In this document: positions 45,377 to 52,952 of the stretch, piece by piece
How the letters are laid out: every line of letters starts with the position of its first letter
Position numbering within the stretch: the first letter of the stretch is position 1
Assembly: GCF_004005375.1 (NCBI RefSeq)
Contig: NZ_RZUF01000003.1
Span: 109,132-173,131, forward strand
Length of the DNA: 64,000 bases
Direction of reading: 5' to 3'
Source: Rheinheimera sediminis
GTDB taxonomy: Bacteria; Pseudomonadota; Gammaproteobacteria; Enterobacterales; Alteromonadaceae
Notes under the pieces: model-generated
Told to the model about the DNA's origin: nothing
The model's input: the letters and a program-made list of their open reading frames with translations, nothing else
The model's database searches: none
Made by a program: the position numbers and the translations under genes

Positions 45377-45613
45377 ATGTCTAGAGTGTGCCAAATCACT
45401 GGTAAGGGTCCGATGGTAGGTAACCGTCGTTCACACGCCAACAACGCAACTAAGCGCCGTTTCCTGCCTAACCTGCAAACTCACCGTTTCTGGGTTGAAA
45501 GCGAAAACCGTTTTGTGACTTTACGTATCTCCACTCGTGGTATGCGTATTATCGACAAAAATGGCATCGATACTGTTTTAGCCGATCTGCGTGCTAAAGG
45601 TCAGAAGGTTTAA
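45377..45613 (+). CDS. rpmB: 50S ribosomal protein L28
   Basis: 78 residues starting [15 protein letters not shown] after Met, with [11 protein letters not shown] and [14 protein letters not shown], the standard L28 length and landmarks. GGAG before the ATG at ten bases. Eleven bases from rpmG, so an rpmBG operon as in other gammaproteobacteria. Confidence 0.98.
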   Translation: MSRVCQITGKGPMVGNRRSHANNATKRRFLPNLQTHRFWVESENRFVTLRISTRGMRIIDKNGIDTVLADLRAKGQKV

Positions 45614-45624
45614 GGAATTAAATT

Positions 45625-45780
45625 ATGCGCGATAAAATTCGTTTAGTTTCTTCTGCTGGTACTGGCTTCTTCTATACAACTACGAAGAACAAACGCACCA
45701 TGCCAGAAAAAATGGAAATCAAAAAGTTCGATCCTAAAGTGCGTAAGCACGTGATTTTCAAAGAAGCGAAAATCAAGTAA
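45625..45780 (+). CDS. rpmG: 50S ribosomal protein L33
   Basis: Read directly: 51 residues, [19 protein letters not shown], then [18 protein letters not shown] and ending FKEAKIK. No zinc-binding cysteines, so the C-minus type usual in gammaproteobacteria. Slightly shorter than E. coli L33 at the N-terminus. AAGGA precedes the ATG by seven bases. Confidence 0.97.
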   Translation: MRDKIRLVSSAGTGFFYTTTKNKRTMPEKMEIKKFDPKVRKHVIFKEAKIK

Positions 45781-45788
45781 TTGAACTT

Positions 45789-45816
45789 AAAAAACCCGAC
45801 GCAAGTCGGGTTTTTT
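45789..45816 (+). terminator. Intrinsic terminator of rpmBG
   Basis: AAAACCCGAC / GTCGGGTTTTTT stem with GCAA loop and a T-run, nine bases after the rpmG stop. Confidence 0.95.
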
Positions 45817-45944
45817 ATAAGCTATAAAGTACTGCATATCCGCGTCATAACTTTGCCTATCTATATCTTCTTCGCTTTCTTCTGGTTGTTCCGCCTGTCT
45901 CTGGTTTACACTGCTGTTTTTCTTCTATCCCGGTTTTTATCTTT

Positions 45945-46415
45945 ATGATCCGTTTAAGTCAAAAAGGCTGGAATAACGTCATGATTTATACAGTGGTGAT
46001 TTTAGTCGCCCTGTTTATTGGTTTACCTGAATACTTAAAACAAGGGCGGAATGAACCTCAGCCTCAACTGATTTCTGTAAACCAGACACTACTGGCTCTG
46101 CATTTTCCGCAGCATCAGATTGAGCGGGCAGGGCCTAATTGGCGTTCACAGCCTGCTGTACTGACAGAAGAGCAATTAACTATGTTACTGCAGCATTGGC
46201 AACAAACGACTTTGCCAGAACAATCTCCATTGAATCCAATTAATCCAGTGCTTGTGACCGAAGTGTTTGTCTGGCTGACGGGTAAACCCGCTCAGCAGCA
46301 ATGGCAGTTGTATCAGGCCGGTGAGTATGATTGGCTAAAAGCTGTAGATGCTGATTTGTGGTACCGCTTGCCACAAGGCCAGGCCGATTTGTTGTTTCCA
46401 GCCGTTTTACGTTGA
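45945..46415 (+). CDS. Membrane-anchored hypothetical protein upstream of mutM
   Basis: 156 residues with one N-terminal TM helix (about 12-30, MIYTVVILVALFIGLPEYL) and a soluble part that has no recognised domain. It begins 165 bases after rpmG and ends eight bases before mutM, so the two are probably co-transcribed. Function unknown; conservation in this position in related bacteria could be tested. Confidence 0.75.
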   Translation: MIRLSQKGWNNVMIYTVVILVALFIGLPEYLKQGRNEPQPQLISVNQTLLALHFPQHQIERAGPNWRSQPAVLTEEQLTMLLQHWQQTTLPEQSPLNPINPVLVTEVFVWLTGKPAQQQWQLYQAGEYDWLKAVDADLWYRLPQGQADLLFPAVLR

Positions 46416-46422
46416 GGGTGCT

Positions 46423-47238
46423 ATGCCAGAATTACCAGAAGTAGAAGTCTCCCGTTTAGGTATCAGCCCGCATTTACAGCAACAACGTATCGAAAAAGTC
46501 GTAGTACGGCAACGTCAGTTGCGTTGGCTAATACCTGATGAAGTACTGCAGATTAACCAGCAGCCAGTGCTTGATGTGACAAGAAGGGCTAAATACCTGT
46601 TAATTCATTTACCAGAAGGCGAGCTAATTATCCACTTGGGCATGTCAGGTCATTTGAAAGTTGTGCCCCAAAGTACAGCTGCTGGCAAACATGACCATGT
46701 CGATATTTATTTAAGTAATGGCCTGATGCTGCGGTTAAACGACACCCGGCGTTTTGGTGCCGTGCTGTGGCAAACAAAGGACAGCGTGCATACACTGATG
46801 ACGAACTTAGGCCCTGAGCCTTTGCTGGGGGATTTCCACGGGGCTATGTTGCTGGCGGCTTGTCAAAAACGCAGCAGTGCGATCAAACTGGTGCTGATGG
46901 ACAATCATGTGGTGGTGGGGGTAGGGAACATCTATGCCAATGAAGCTTTGTTTCAGGCGGGTATCTATCCAAAAATGCCTGCTAATCAATTGACCGCAGA
47001 AAAAGCTGAATTGCTGGTGCAGGTGGTGAAACAAATTTTGGCCAAGGCTATTACTCAAGGTGGCACTACCTTAAAAGACTTTAGCCAAACCGATGGTAAA
47101 CCGGGCTATTTTGCTCAGCAATTGCTGGTTTATGGCCGGGGTGGTGAAGAGTGTTTCAGCTGTCAGACTGAATTAAAAGAAATACGTTTAGGTCAGCGCA
47201 GCACAGTGTATTGCCCACAATGTCAGGGCGAACACTAG
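46423..47238 (+). CDS. mutM: Formamidopyrimidine-DNA glycosylase
   Basis: 271 residues from ATG 46423 with GAGGG upstream. The N-terminal Pro2-Glu3 of PELPEVEVSRLGI is the catalytic amine and acid; Lys in RRAKYLLIH, Asn/Arg of the H2TH domain (VGVGNIYANEALF) and the C-terminal zinc finger CFSCQTELKE with YCPQCQ are intact. Removes 8-oxoguanine and formamidopyrimidines. A longer frame to 46348 is an artefact because Pro2 must follow the initiator Met. Confidence 0.98.
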   Translation: MPELPEVEVSRLGISPHLQQQRIEKVVVRQRQLRWLIPDEVLQINQQPVLDVTRRAKYLLIHLPEGELIIHLGMSGHLKVVPQSTAAGKHDHVDIYLSNGLMLRLNDTRRFGAVLWQTKDSVHTLMTNLGPEPLLGDFHGAMLLAACQKRSSAIKLVLMDNHVVVGVGNIYANEALFQAGIYPKMPANQLTAEKAELLVQVVKQILAKAITQGGTTLKDFSQTDGKPGYFAQQLLVYGRGGEECFSCQTELKEIRLGQRSTVYCPQCQGEH

Positions 47239-47279
47239 AGCGTGTTGACGTTTAAGGGTTATTTTTGCAGCAACAGGCG

Positions 47280-48932
47280 CTAAAAACTCTGTTTGGCCAA
47301 TATGCGCCATTCGACGCCTGATAAATCATCGTCGCCACCATAGGCTTTGGTGAGATCGATATGGATCATGGTGCCACGACTGCTGTGACTGGACAGTAGT
47401 CGTATACCTGCGCCTATGCCATATAACGTCTGATCGCCTGAACTGCCCGGTAAATCGGGGTTATCACCCCAGGTGCGGCCAACATCGGCAAAGGTGGCGT
47501 AACCTACGTCAAAAATTTGCGCTATGGATAAACTGCTGTAGTAACGGTATTCCATAGTCGCCAGAGCCAGACGCTCACCAGTTTGGTAATACAATGGAAA
47601 AGCTCGTAAGCCGGTATCGCCACCTAAACTGAGACGCTCATCGCGGAATAAGTCATTGCCGTATTGGTAGGTTAACTGACCTACCAGACTATGCTGTGGA
47701 TCCAATTTATGGACCCACATTAAATGACTTTTCAGCAATGTTTGGCTTAGGTCTGCCTGTTCCAGCTGACTGACCGACGCAGAAGTCAGTAAGTAATCAT
47801 CTGTGGTCAGCTCTGTCGCTTTATAGGCGGATGTTTTTACCTGCCAGCCGTGCTCGTCTGCGCCCAACACTGGCGTCAGATAGGCGAGTTTCACATCAGC
47901 CTGCCAACCCAGGTTAATATCTTCAACTCTGTTAAACTGGTATATGTTAAACATCTGGCGATAGTTGGCCTGCAGATACTGCCACGCCAGCCAAAGTTGT
48001 GATAAGTCGCGTTTTAGTGGTGTGCCAAAGAAGGTATCGGGTGTCTGTTTGAACTGGACTGCATTGTGGGTTGCACCCATAAAGACCCGTTGCACCCAGT
48101 CTTTTTCAGACTGCAGTTTTAAACCAGCCTGGATTTCAAAGTAATTCTGTTGTTTTTGAAATTCATTAACTTCGTCACCTAACAGGTATTCGTTAATGTT
48201 CTGGCTGTCATGATCCAAAGTTAAGGCAAAAGACCAGGGCGCGTGCAGACGATAAAACGGCTTTTCTATTGCGATGAGATAAGATTCACCATCTGACTTG
48301 TCGGCATAGCGTGTATTTAAACCCCAGTGACTGCCAAACATATTCGGCGAACGGAAGTTGAGCAGGTAACTGGTGCGTTCACTGTCGTGTTCATAATCCA
48401 GATTCACCTGATTACCAGTACCAAACAGGTTATCTTCAGCCAAGCCAAAAGTAGAACGACTTTCTCCACCTTCACGGCTTAAGGACACCTTTGGTAAAAG
48501 CGACCAATTATCCCAGGTGCTTACTGTAACTATCACTTGTTGGTCCGGACACTGGTGAGTCACTCTCACTTCTACTTTGCGTAAATAGCGCCTGGTTCTG
48601 AGTAAACGTTCAGTTTCTGCCAAACTTTCGGCATCTAGTGGTTCACCAATTTTAAATAAGATATCTTCCTGCAGCGTCGCTTCGGTTGTGATTATGTGGG
48701 AGCGGTTGGCGAAGCGATGAAACCAGTAGGTGTTAGGTTGCTCTAAATCAAAGACGTCGTTACGGACAAAGTCTATTCGGACTATGGTTTTACCTTGGTA
48801 GGTGTGAAAATCTGTCGTCTGAGTCACAGCTTTGCACATATCAGACGCTTGGGCAGTATTGCTTAACAACAAAAAAAGCACGAAAGCTACTGTTTGTGGG
48901 GATAAAAAAATATGGCTGTACATCTTCAGCAT
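47280..48932 (-). CDS. BamA/TamA-family outer-membrane beta-barrel protein
   Basis: About 550 residues. Signal peptide ending NTAQAS, a short POTRA-like region (LQEDILFKIGEPLDAESL, RYLRKVEVRVTH) and a C-terminal barrel of D15/Omp85 type with GLAEDNLFGTGNQVNLDY, DERLSLGGDTGLRAF and a final aromatic Phe in AKQSF. It probably folds in the outer membrane and may assemble or translocate other proteins or lipids. Only one or two POTRA repeats are seen, so it is a short member. The start is uncertain: ATG 48932 or 48923; a TTG at 48983 is a poor alternative. Confidence 0.85.
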   Translation of the reverse strand: MLKMYSHIFLSPQTVAFVLFLLLSNTAQASDMCKAVTQTTDFHTYQGKTIVRIDFVRNDVFDLEQPNTYWFHRFANRSHIITTEATLQEDILFKIGEPLDAESLAETERLLRTRRYLRKVEVRVTHQCPDQQVIVTVSTWDNWSLLPKVSLSREGGESRSTFGLAEDNLFGTGNQVNLDYEHDSERTSYLLNFRSPNMFGSHWGLNTRYADKSDGESYLIAIEKPFYRLHAPWSFALTLDHDSQNINEYLLGDEVNEFQKQQNYFEIQAGLKLQSEKDWVQRVFMGATHNAVQFKQTPDTFFGTPLKRDLSQLWLAWQYLQANYRQMFNIYQFNRVEDINLGWQADVKLAYLTPVLGADEHGWQVKTSAYKATELTTDDYLLTSASVSQLEQADLSQTLLKSHLMWVHKLDPQHSLVGQLTYQYGNDLFRDERLSLGGDTGLRAFPLYYQTGERLALATMEYRYYSSLSIAQIFDVGYATFADVGRTWGDNPDLPGSSGDQTLYGIGAGIRLLSSHSSRGTMIHIDLTKAYGGDDDLSGVEWRILAKQSF

Positions 48933-49052
48933 CGACAACACTACAACATCCATTTCTGTTGATTGAGTTTCATCATGACACAATTTTTCGCAAGAGGAAG
49001 GAGAAAAGACTGAGAACTTATAGTGTTCCCAGTCTAACTATCGAGAATAAAC

Positions 49053-49370
49053 TCAGTGTGACGCCGCTTTGATGGCTTCTATCTGACTTTCAGACAAACG
49101 AATGGCACTGCCTGGGTAAGGTCTTCCCATAGGATAATCCCATGCTTTGGGACGGGTTTCAGCAACCACTTCTTTGAAGGCATTGCAGACTTTTTTAGAC
49201 GGAGTGTTGCCAAGCTTTTTAGCATAAGCAGTTAACATTCTGCTGTCGACCCCTTCATTAGCCAGTACACAATAGCCTTCTGTTGAATACAGGACCTCTT
49301 CTTCAGCTACTGAAGCAGAGGCGGTTCCCAAGCAAAACAATACAACACAAATTTTATTTATAGTTTTCAT
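49053..49370 (-). CDS. Small secreted hypothetical protein
   Basis: 105 residues from ATG 49370, five bases after AAGGA. Signal peptide (about 1-22, ending SVAE) and a mature part of about 83 residues with two cysteines (YCVLANEGVD, KVCNAFKEVV) that may form a disulfide. The segment AWDYPMGRPYPGSAIRLSE is distinctive, but I know no family. Lies 87 bases downstream of the mscS stop, same strand. Function unknown. Confidence 0.65.
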   Translation of the reverse strand: MKTINKICVVLFCLGTASASVAEEEVLYSTEGYCVLANEGVDSRMLTAYAKKLGNTPSKKVCNAFKEVVAETRPKAWDYPMGRPYPGSAIRLSESQIEAIKAASH

Positions 49371-49456
49371 ATGAGTCCTTGATTTAACTACACTTACCAA
49401 ATAGTGGCTAAGCCAATTTAACTCTAGGATAGTTTCAGCGCTTTGCCAATTCATCC

Positions 49457-50293
49457 TTAGCTTTCGTCATTTTTTAATCCTTTCAAGAGCGCCGCCGATT
49501 CTCTGCTCAATTTGATATCACGTTGTGGGAAGGGGATTTCTATGCCTTTTTGCTCAAAAGCTATTTTGATTTCTTCTAGCAACGATGTGCGTAGCTCACG
49601 ATAATTTTCCATTCTGGTCCAGACTGAAAACTGCAAATCGAGTGAAGAATCAGCGAAACTTAAAAACTGAAAAAGCGGGTTGGGCTCATCCAGACTCAGT
49701 GGGTTTTGTTCTGCAACCTGCATGAGCACCTGCCGGACTTGATGGACGTTTTCTTTGTAGCCTACGCCAATTTTTATATCTAACCGACGGATAGGAAACC
49801 GGGTCAGGTTAGTGACTTCCGTTTTTATCAGACTCTCATTTGGGATCCGTACAAAAAGGTTATCGAAGGTACGCAATTTAATGGATAGCAGGTCTATCGA
49901 CAATATTTCGCCTGTAGTGTTACCTACCTGAATGGTGTCGCCAATCTGAAAAGGCCGCTCACCAATTAGAAACAAACCACTGATCAGGTTCGATACCGAA
50001 GTTTGAGAAGCAAAACCTATAGCGACGGATAAAACACCGGCAGCACCCAAGAGTACACCTAAATTAAAACCAAGCTGTTTTAAACCGCTGGCAATAAACA
50101 AGGCTAATACCAGCCAGTACACCAGACGGCGGCTTAAACTAGCGTGATGCGGACTAAACCTTTTTAAACAAATTTTATAAGTGGCGCGTGCCATCAAACT
50201 TGCTGCTAAAAAACCAACTGTAAATAGCAAGGCAGCCTGGAGCAAAGAGAAAAACTTGTCGGAATCTAAGTAGTTCAACACTAAATCAATCAT
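49457..50293 (-). CDS. MscS-family mechanosensitive ion channel
   Basis: 278 residues with three TM helices near the N-terminus, the pore-lining helix with GVLLGAAGVLSVAIGFASQT and then the beta domain LFLIGERPFQIGDTIQVGNT and cytoplasmic vestibule. It would open on membrane stretch during hypo-osmotic shock. Size matches small-conductance MscS. GAGGG before the ATG, and the start overlaps the upstream gene by ATGA. Confidence 0.94.
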   Translation of the reverse strand: MIDLVLNYLDSDKFFSLLQAALLFTVGFLAASLMARATYKICLKRFSPHHASLSRRLVYWLVLALFIASGLKQLGFNLGVLLGAAGVLSVAIGFASQTSVSNLISGLFLIGERPFQIGDTIQVGNTTGEILSIDLLSIKLRTFDNLFVRIPNESLIKTEVTNLTRFPIRRLDIKIGVGYKENVHQVRQVLMQVAEQNPLSLDEPNPLFQFLSFADSSLDLQFSVWTRMENYRELRTSLLEEIKIAFEQKGIEIPFPQRDIKLSRESAALLKGLKNDES

Positions 50294-51105
50294 AAAGACC
50301 CTCTGCTTGCTGCATGAGCAAACAAATCACTAAAAGCTCTGAACAGGCCATGTTTTTCCATGTATAAACGGGGTTTGGCCAAGCGTTCAGCGCCATCTGA
50401 ACCCGCAGGCATTTGTTTACTGATATGCAATTCACTCAGTTCAGCTTCATCCTGATGATCCAAAATCACCTGATCTGTCCACAAGCTGCCATCGGCAAGT
50501 CCATATAAAGATAAATAAGGCACAGGTAAACTAAGTTTTTCAATACTCATCATCTGGCTGGAGTTGTTCTTGACCATGACAGGAGTCACTGCTTTATGCA
50601 CTCGTTTTGGCAGTTCTTCCTTGCTATGCCTTGCCTGAGTTTTATCAGCATAACAAAGCTCACCTGTTTGTGTGTTTGGGCCAAACCAAGTATCGGATAA
50701 GCGTTGTGTTTGGATCTCTTGCAGCAGCAGATTGGGTTGTTGCAACTCAATACGAATACTGACTGGGCTGCTGATATAAAAAGTAACCTGCTCACCGGGT
50801 GGTACATACACAGGCTGGTGAGTTTTCACTACCACAGGCCGGTCAGCCAGCAGAGGTCTGAGGCAAAACTGCAGGGGCTCATGTTGAAATACAAAACGGC
50901 TGGGTTGATGATCCTGTGGCCACTGGCTGAGCTGTTGTAATTCAACATGCTGATGTTCACTTTGAGGTACTCGCTCTGTTGCAAGCCACCATTCACCTGT
51001 TTTGCGTTGCAAAACTATATGTAAGGGCCCAAGCAATATTTTACAGCTTTGTTCATTCAGCAGCGTCTGGGGTTGCCACCAGAGCGCCTGATTTTCAGCA
51101 AACAT
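50290..51105 (-). CDS. DUF432-like protein upstream of mscS
   Basis: 271 residues, no signal peptide or TM helix. Beta-rich, with PVYVPPGEQVTFYISSPVS and LQFCLRPLLADRPVVVKTH in a sandwich-like arrangement. The overall look and the mscS pairing suggest DUF432, but I cannot confirm this. AAGGA stands six bases before the ATG. Four-base overlap with mscS suggests coupled translation and a shared function in osmotic response, which is inference. Confidence 0.6.
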   Translation of the reverse strand: MFAENQALWWQPQTLLNEQSCKILLGPLHIVLQRKTGEWWLATERVPQSEHQHVELQQLSQWPQDHQPSRFVFQHEPLQFCLRPLLADRPVVVKTHQPVYVPPGEQVTFYISSPVSIRIELQQPNLLLQEIQTQRLSDTWFGPNTQTGELCYADKTQARHSKEELPKRVHKAVTPVMVKNNSSQMMSIEKLSLPVPYLSLYGLADGSLWTDQVILDHQDEAELSELHISKQMPAGSDGAERLAKPRLYMEKHGLFRAFSDLFAHAASRGSL

Positions 51106-51388
51106 GCATAGTCCTTTGGATAAACAACTTTACGCAGAATTAATCGCGTACAGATGACAGCTATTAAGTTGAGGTTAAGGGGGTACAGGAGTAAAATAAT
51201 GCTTGTTTTTTACCGTATCAGCAATGAGTACGTCTGATATTCCTACCCATTTGTAAAGGAGAGTGCCGTTTTTATGGACCTTCCCAGTCACAGGCCTGGC
51301 CTGACATTGAACGTAGTCCTTTAGTTTTGCTGTAGACCGCTGGTATGTCCTGACCTTGCGACTACGGCCTGTAGTTCGAGGTGAACAC
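51106..51388 (+). other. mgtE leader region, possibly structured
   Basis: 283 bases upstream of mgtE with no credible gene. Several GC-rich complementary segments (CCAG/GCCTGG, CTACGGCCTGTAG) near 51290-51380 could form a leader structure. I do not recognise an M-box/ykoK motif in it. No terminator-like T-run before the start. Confidence 0.35.
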
Positions 51389-52738
51389 ATGGAATCTTTA
51401 GCTTTAATCCATACATTACGTGCTGCTCTTGAGAGCGACGATTTATCTGTGTTGTCTGTGCGTTTGGCTGATACTCATGCCGCTGATTTAGCCGGTGCTC
51501 TGGCGGAGTTTTCCATAGAGCATTTGTGGCAGCTGTTAAGCTGTTTTCCGTTAAGCACCCAAGCGGACGTATTCAGTTATTTACCTGAAGAGCAGCAGGT
51601 AGAGCTGGCCCATAATGTCAGCCGGCAGGATTTTATGCTCGTGATCCGGCAGATGTCGTCGGATGAACGCGCCGACTTATTTAACCAGTTGTCTGATGCA
51701 CAAAAACAAGCTTTGTTACCCGCCTTGGCTCAGGCCGAGCGCGATGATGTACTAAGTTTATCGGCCTATTCTGAAGGCACAGCAGGTGCCATTATGAGCT
51801 CAGATTACGCCATGTTGTCGCCAGACCTAACTGCTGCTCAAGCCATTGAAGTGCTTCGTAACGAAGCGCCGGATAAAGAAACCATTTACTTGTCGTACGT
51901 GGTGGATCAGGACCGCACTTTAATAGGCGCTTTGTCGTTACGTGAATTAATTCTGGCACCTACTTATGCGCTGGTTGATGATGTGATGAAACATGATCCT
52001 ATTCATGTCAAAGTCGATACGGCGCAGGAAGAAGTGGCCACGCTTGTGGCTAAATATGACTTAATAGCTATTCCGGTGGTCAATGCGCAAGGTCAGTTAG
52101 TGGGTATTGTCACCCACGATGACGCAATGGACGTAGCGGCTGCCGAAGCCACTGAAGACTTTCACAAAACTGCCACTATAGGCAAGCTGGAAGGTAGCGT
52201 CAAAGATGCCAAAATCAGTTTGTTATACCGTAAACGTGTAGTCTGGCTAGTGGTGCTGGTGTTTGGCAATATCTTCTCAGGTGCAGGTTTAGCCGCCTTT
52301 GAGCAGATTATTTCTGAACATATAGCCCTGTTGTTTTTCCTGCCATTATTGATTGCCAGTAGCGGTAACGCCGGAGCTCAGGCCGGTACTCTGATGGTGC
52401 GGGCTTTGGCCACAGGGGATATTAAATTAAGGCACTGGGGCAAGATGCTGGGCAAAGAAGTGCTGGTGGCTGGTTTATTAGGTATGACCATGGCTATTGC
52501 TGTCTACGCGTTGGGCTACTGGCGTGGCGGGCTGGACATAGCGCTGGTGGTGGCTGCCACCATGCTGATTGTGGTGCTGGTGGGCAGTTTAGTTGGCTTG
52601 TCTTTACCCTTTTTACTCAGCCGTTTTGGTATGGACCCTGCAACCGCCAGCGGACCTCTTATTACGTCCATCGCCGATGTAGCTGGTGTCGTAATTTATT
52701 TCTCTATTGCCAGCTGGTATTTACCTGCTTTGGTTTAA
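51389..52738 (+). CDS. mgtE: Magnesium transporter MgtE
   Basis: 449 residues from ATG 51389, six bases after GAGGTG. N-domain superhelix (about 1-125), tandem CBS domains (about 130-255, including VDTAQEEVATLVAKYDLIAI), plug helix, then five TM helices in the C-terminal half with the selectivity segment SSGNAGAQAGTLMVRA and PATASGPLITSIADV. Mg2+ channel gated by cytoplasmic Mg2+ binding to the N and CBS domains. Standard length. Confidence 0.96.
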   Translation: MESLALIHTLRAALESDDLSVLSVRLADTHAADLAGALAEFSIEHLWQLLSCFPLSTQADVFSYLPEEQQVELAHNVSRQDFMLVIRQMSSDERADLFNQLSDAQKQALLPALAQAERDDVLSLSAYSEGTAGAIMSSDYAMLSPDLTAAQAIEVLRNEAPDKETIYLSYVVDQDRTLIGALSLRELILAPTYALVDDVMKHDPIHVKVDTAQEEVATLVAKYDLIAIPVVNAQGQLVGIVTHDDAMDVAAAEATEDFHKTATIGKLEGSVKDAKISLLYRKRVVWLVVLVFGNIFSGAGLAAFEQIISEHIALLFFLPLLIASSGNAGAQAGTLMVRALATGDIKLRHWGKMLGKEVLVAGLLGMTMAIAVYALGYWRGGLDIALVVAATMLIVVLVGSLVGLSLPFLLSRFGMDPATASGPLITSIADVAGVVIYFSIASWYLPALV

Positions 52739-52746
52739 TTCATAAG

Positions 52747-52774
52747 CCAGATCTGTATAAAGTTACAGATCTGG
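52747..52774 (+). terminator. Hairpin after mgtE
   Basis: CCAGATCTGT / ACAGATCTGG perfect 10-bp stem with an 8-base loop, eight bases after the stop. No clear T-run, so termination is likely but not certain. Confidence 0.55.
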
Positions 52775-52777
52775 CAA

Positions 52778-52806
52778 TTGCCTGTCTGAAAAAAAGCCGA
52801 TACACT
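52778..52806 (+). promoter_or_regulatory. Promoter of the thiamine operon
   Basis: TTGCCT, 17 bases, TACACT, placing transcription start near the 5' edge of the TPP riboswitch. Confidence 0.6.
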
Positions 52807-52814
52807 GCGCCGCG

Positions 52815-52897
52815 AACCAAGGGGTGCTTTTAGCTGAGACGCCGTCAAACGCGAACCCTTCGAACCTGATCCGGATCATACCGGCGGAGGGATGGTA
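52815..52897 (+). ncRNA. TPP (THI-box) riboswitch
   Basis: Closing P1 ACCA/TGGT (52816-52819 and 52893-52896), then GGGGTGC, GCTGAGA, the ACCCTT box, CTGATCCGGATCATACCGG and GGAGGGA, the invariant THI-box elements in order. Binding of thiamine pyrophosphate should shut off the downstream transport operon. No terminator follows; a hairpin over the start region suggests control of translation. Confidence 0.97.
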
Positions 52898-52921
52898 CTT
52901 CTGTATTCCTTTTGCTTTGGT

Positions 52922-52950
52922 GATCCTACTTTTCGATATGGAGTAGAATC
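52922..52950 (+). promoter_or_regulatory. Hairpin near the TonB receptor start
   Basis: GATCCTACT (52922-52930) pairs with AGTAGAATC (52942-52950), eight of nine bases; the GGAG ribosome site (52940-52943) lies at the edge of this stem. A candidate expression platform for the riboswitch. Confidence 0.5.
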
Positions 52951-52952
52951 AT

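Noticed and set aside
46348-46422. Longer start for MutM
   Set aside because: The catalytic Pro must follow the initiator Met, which fixes ATG 46423.
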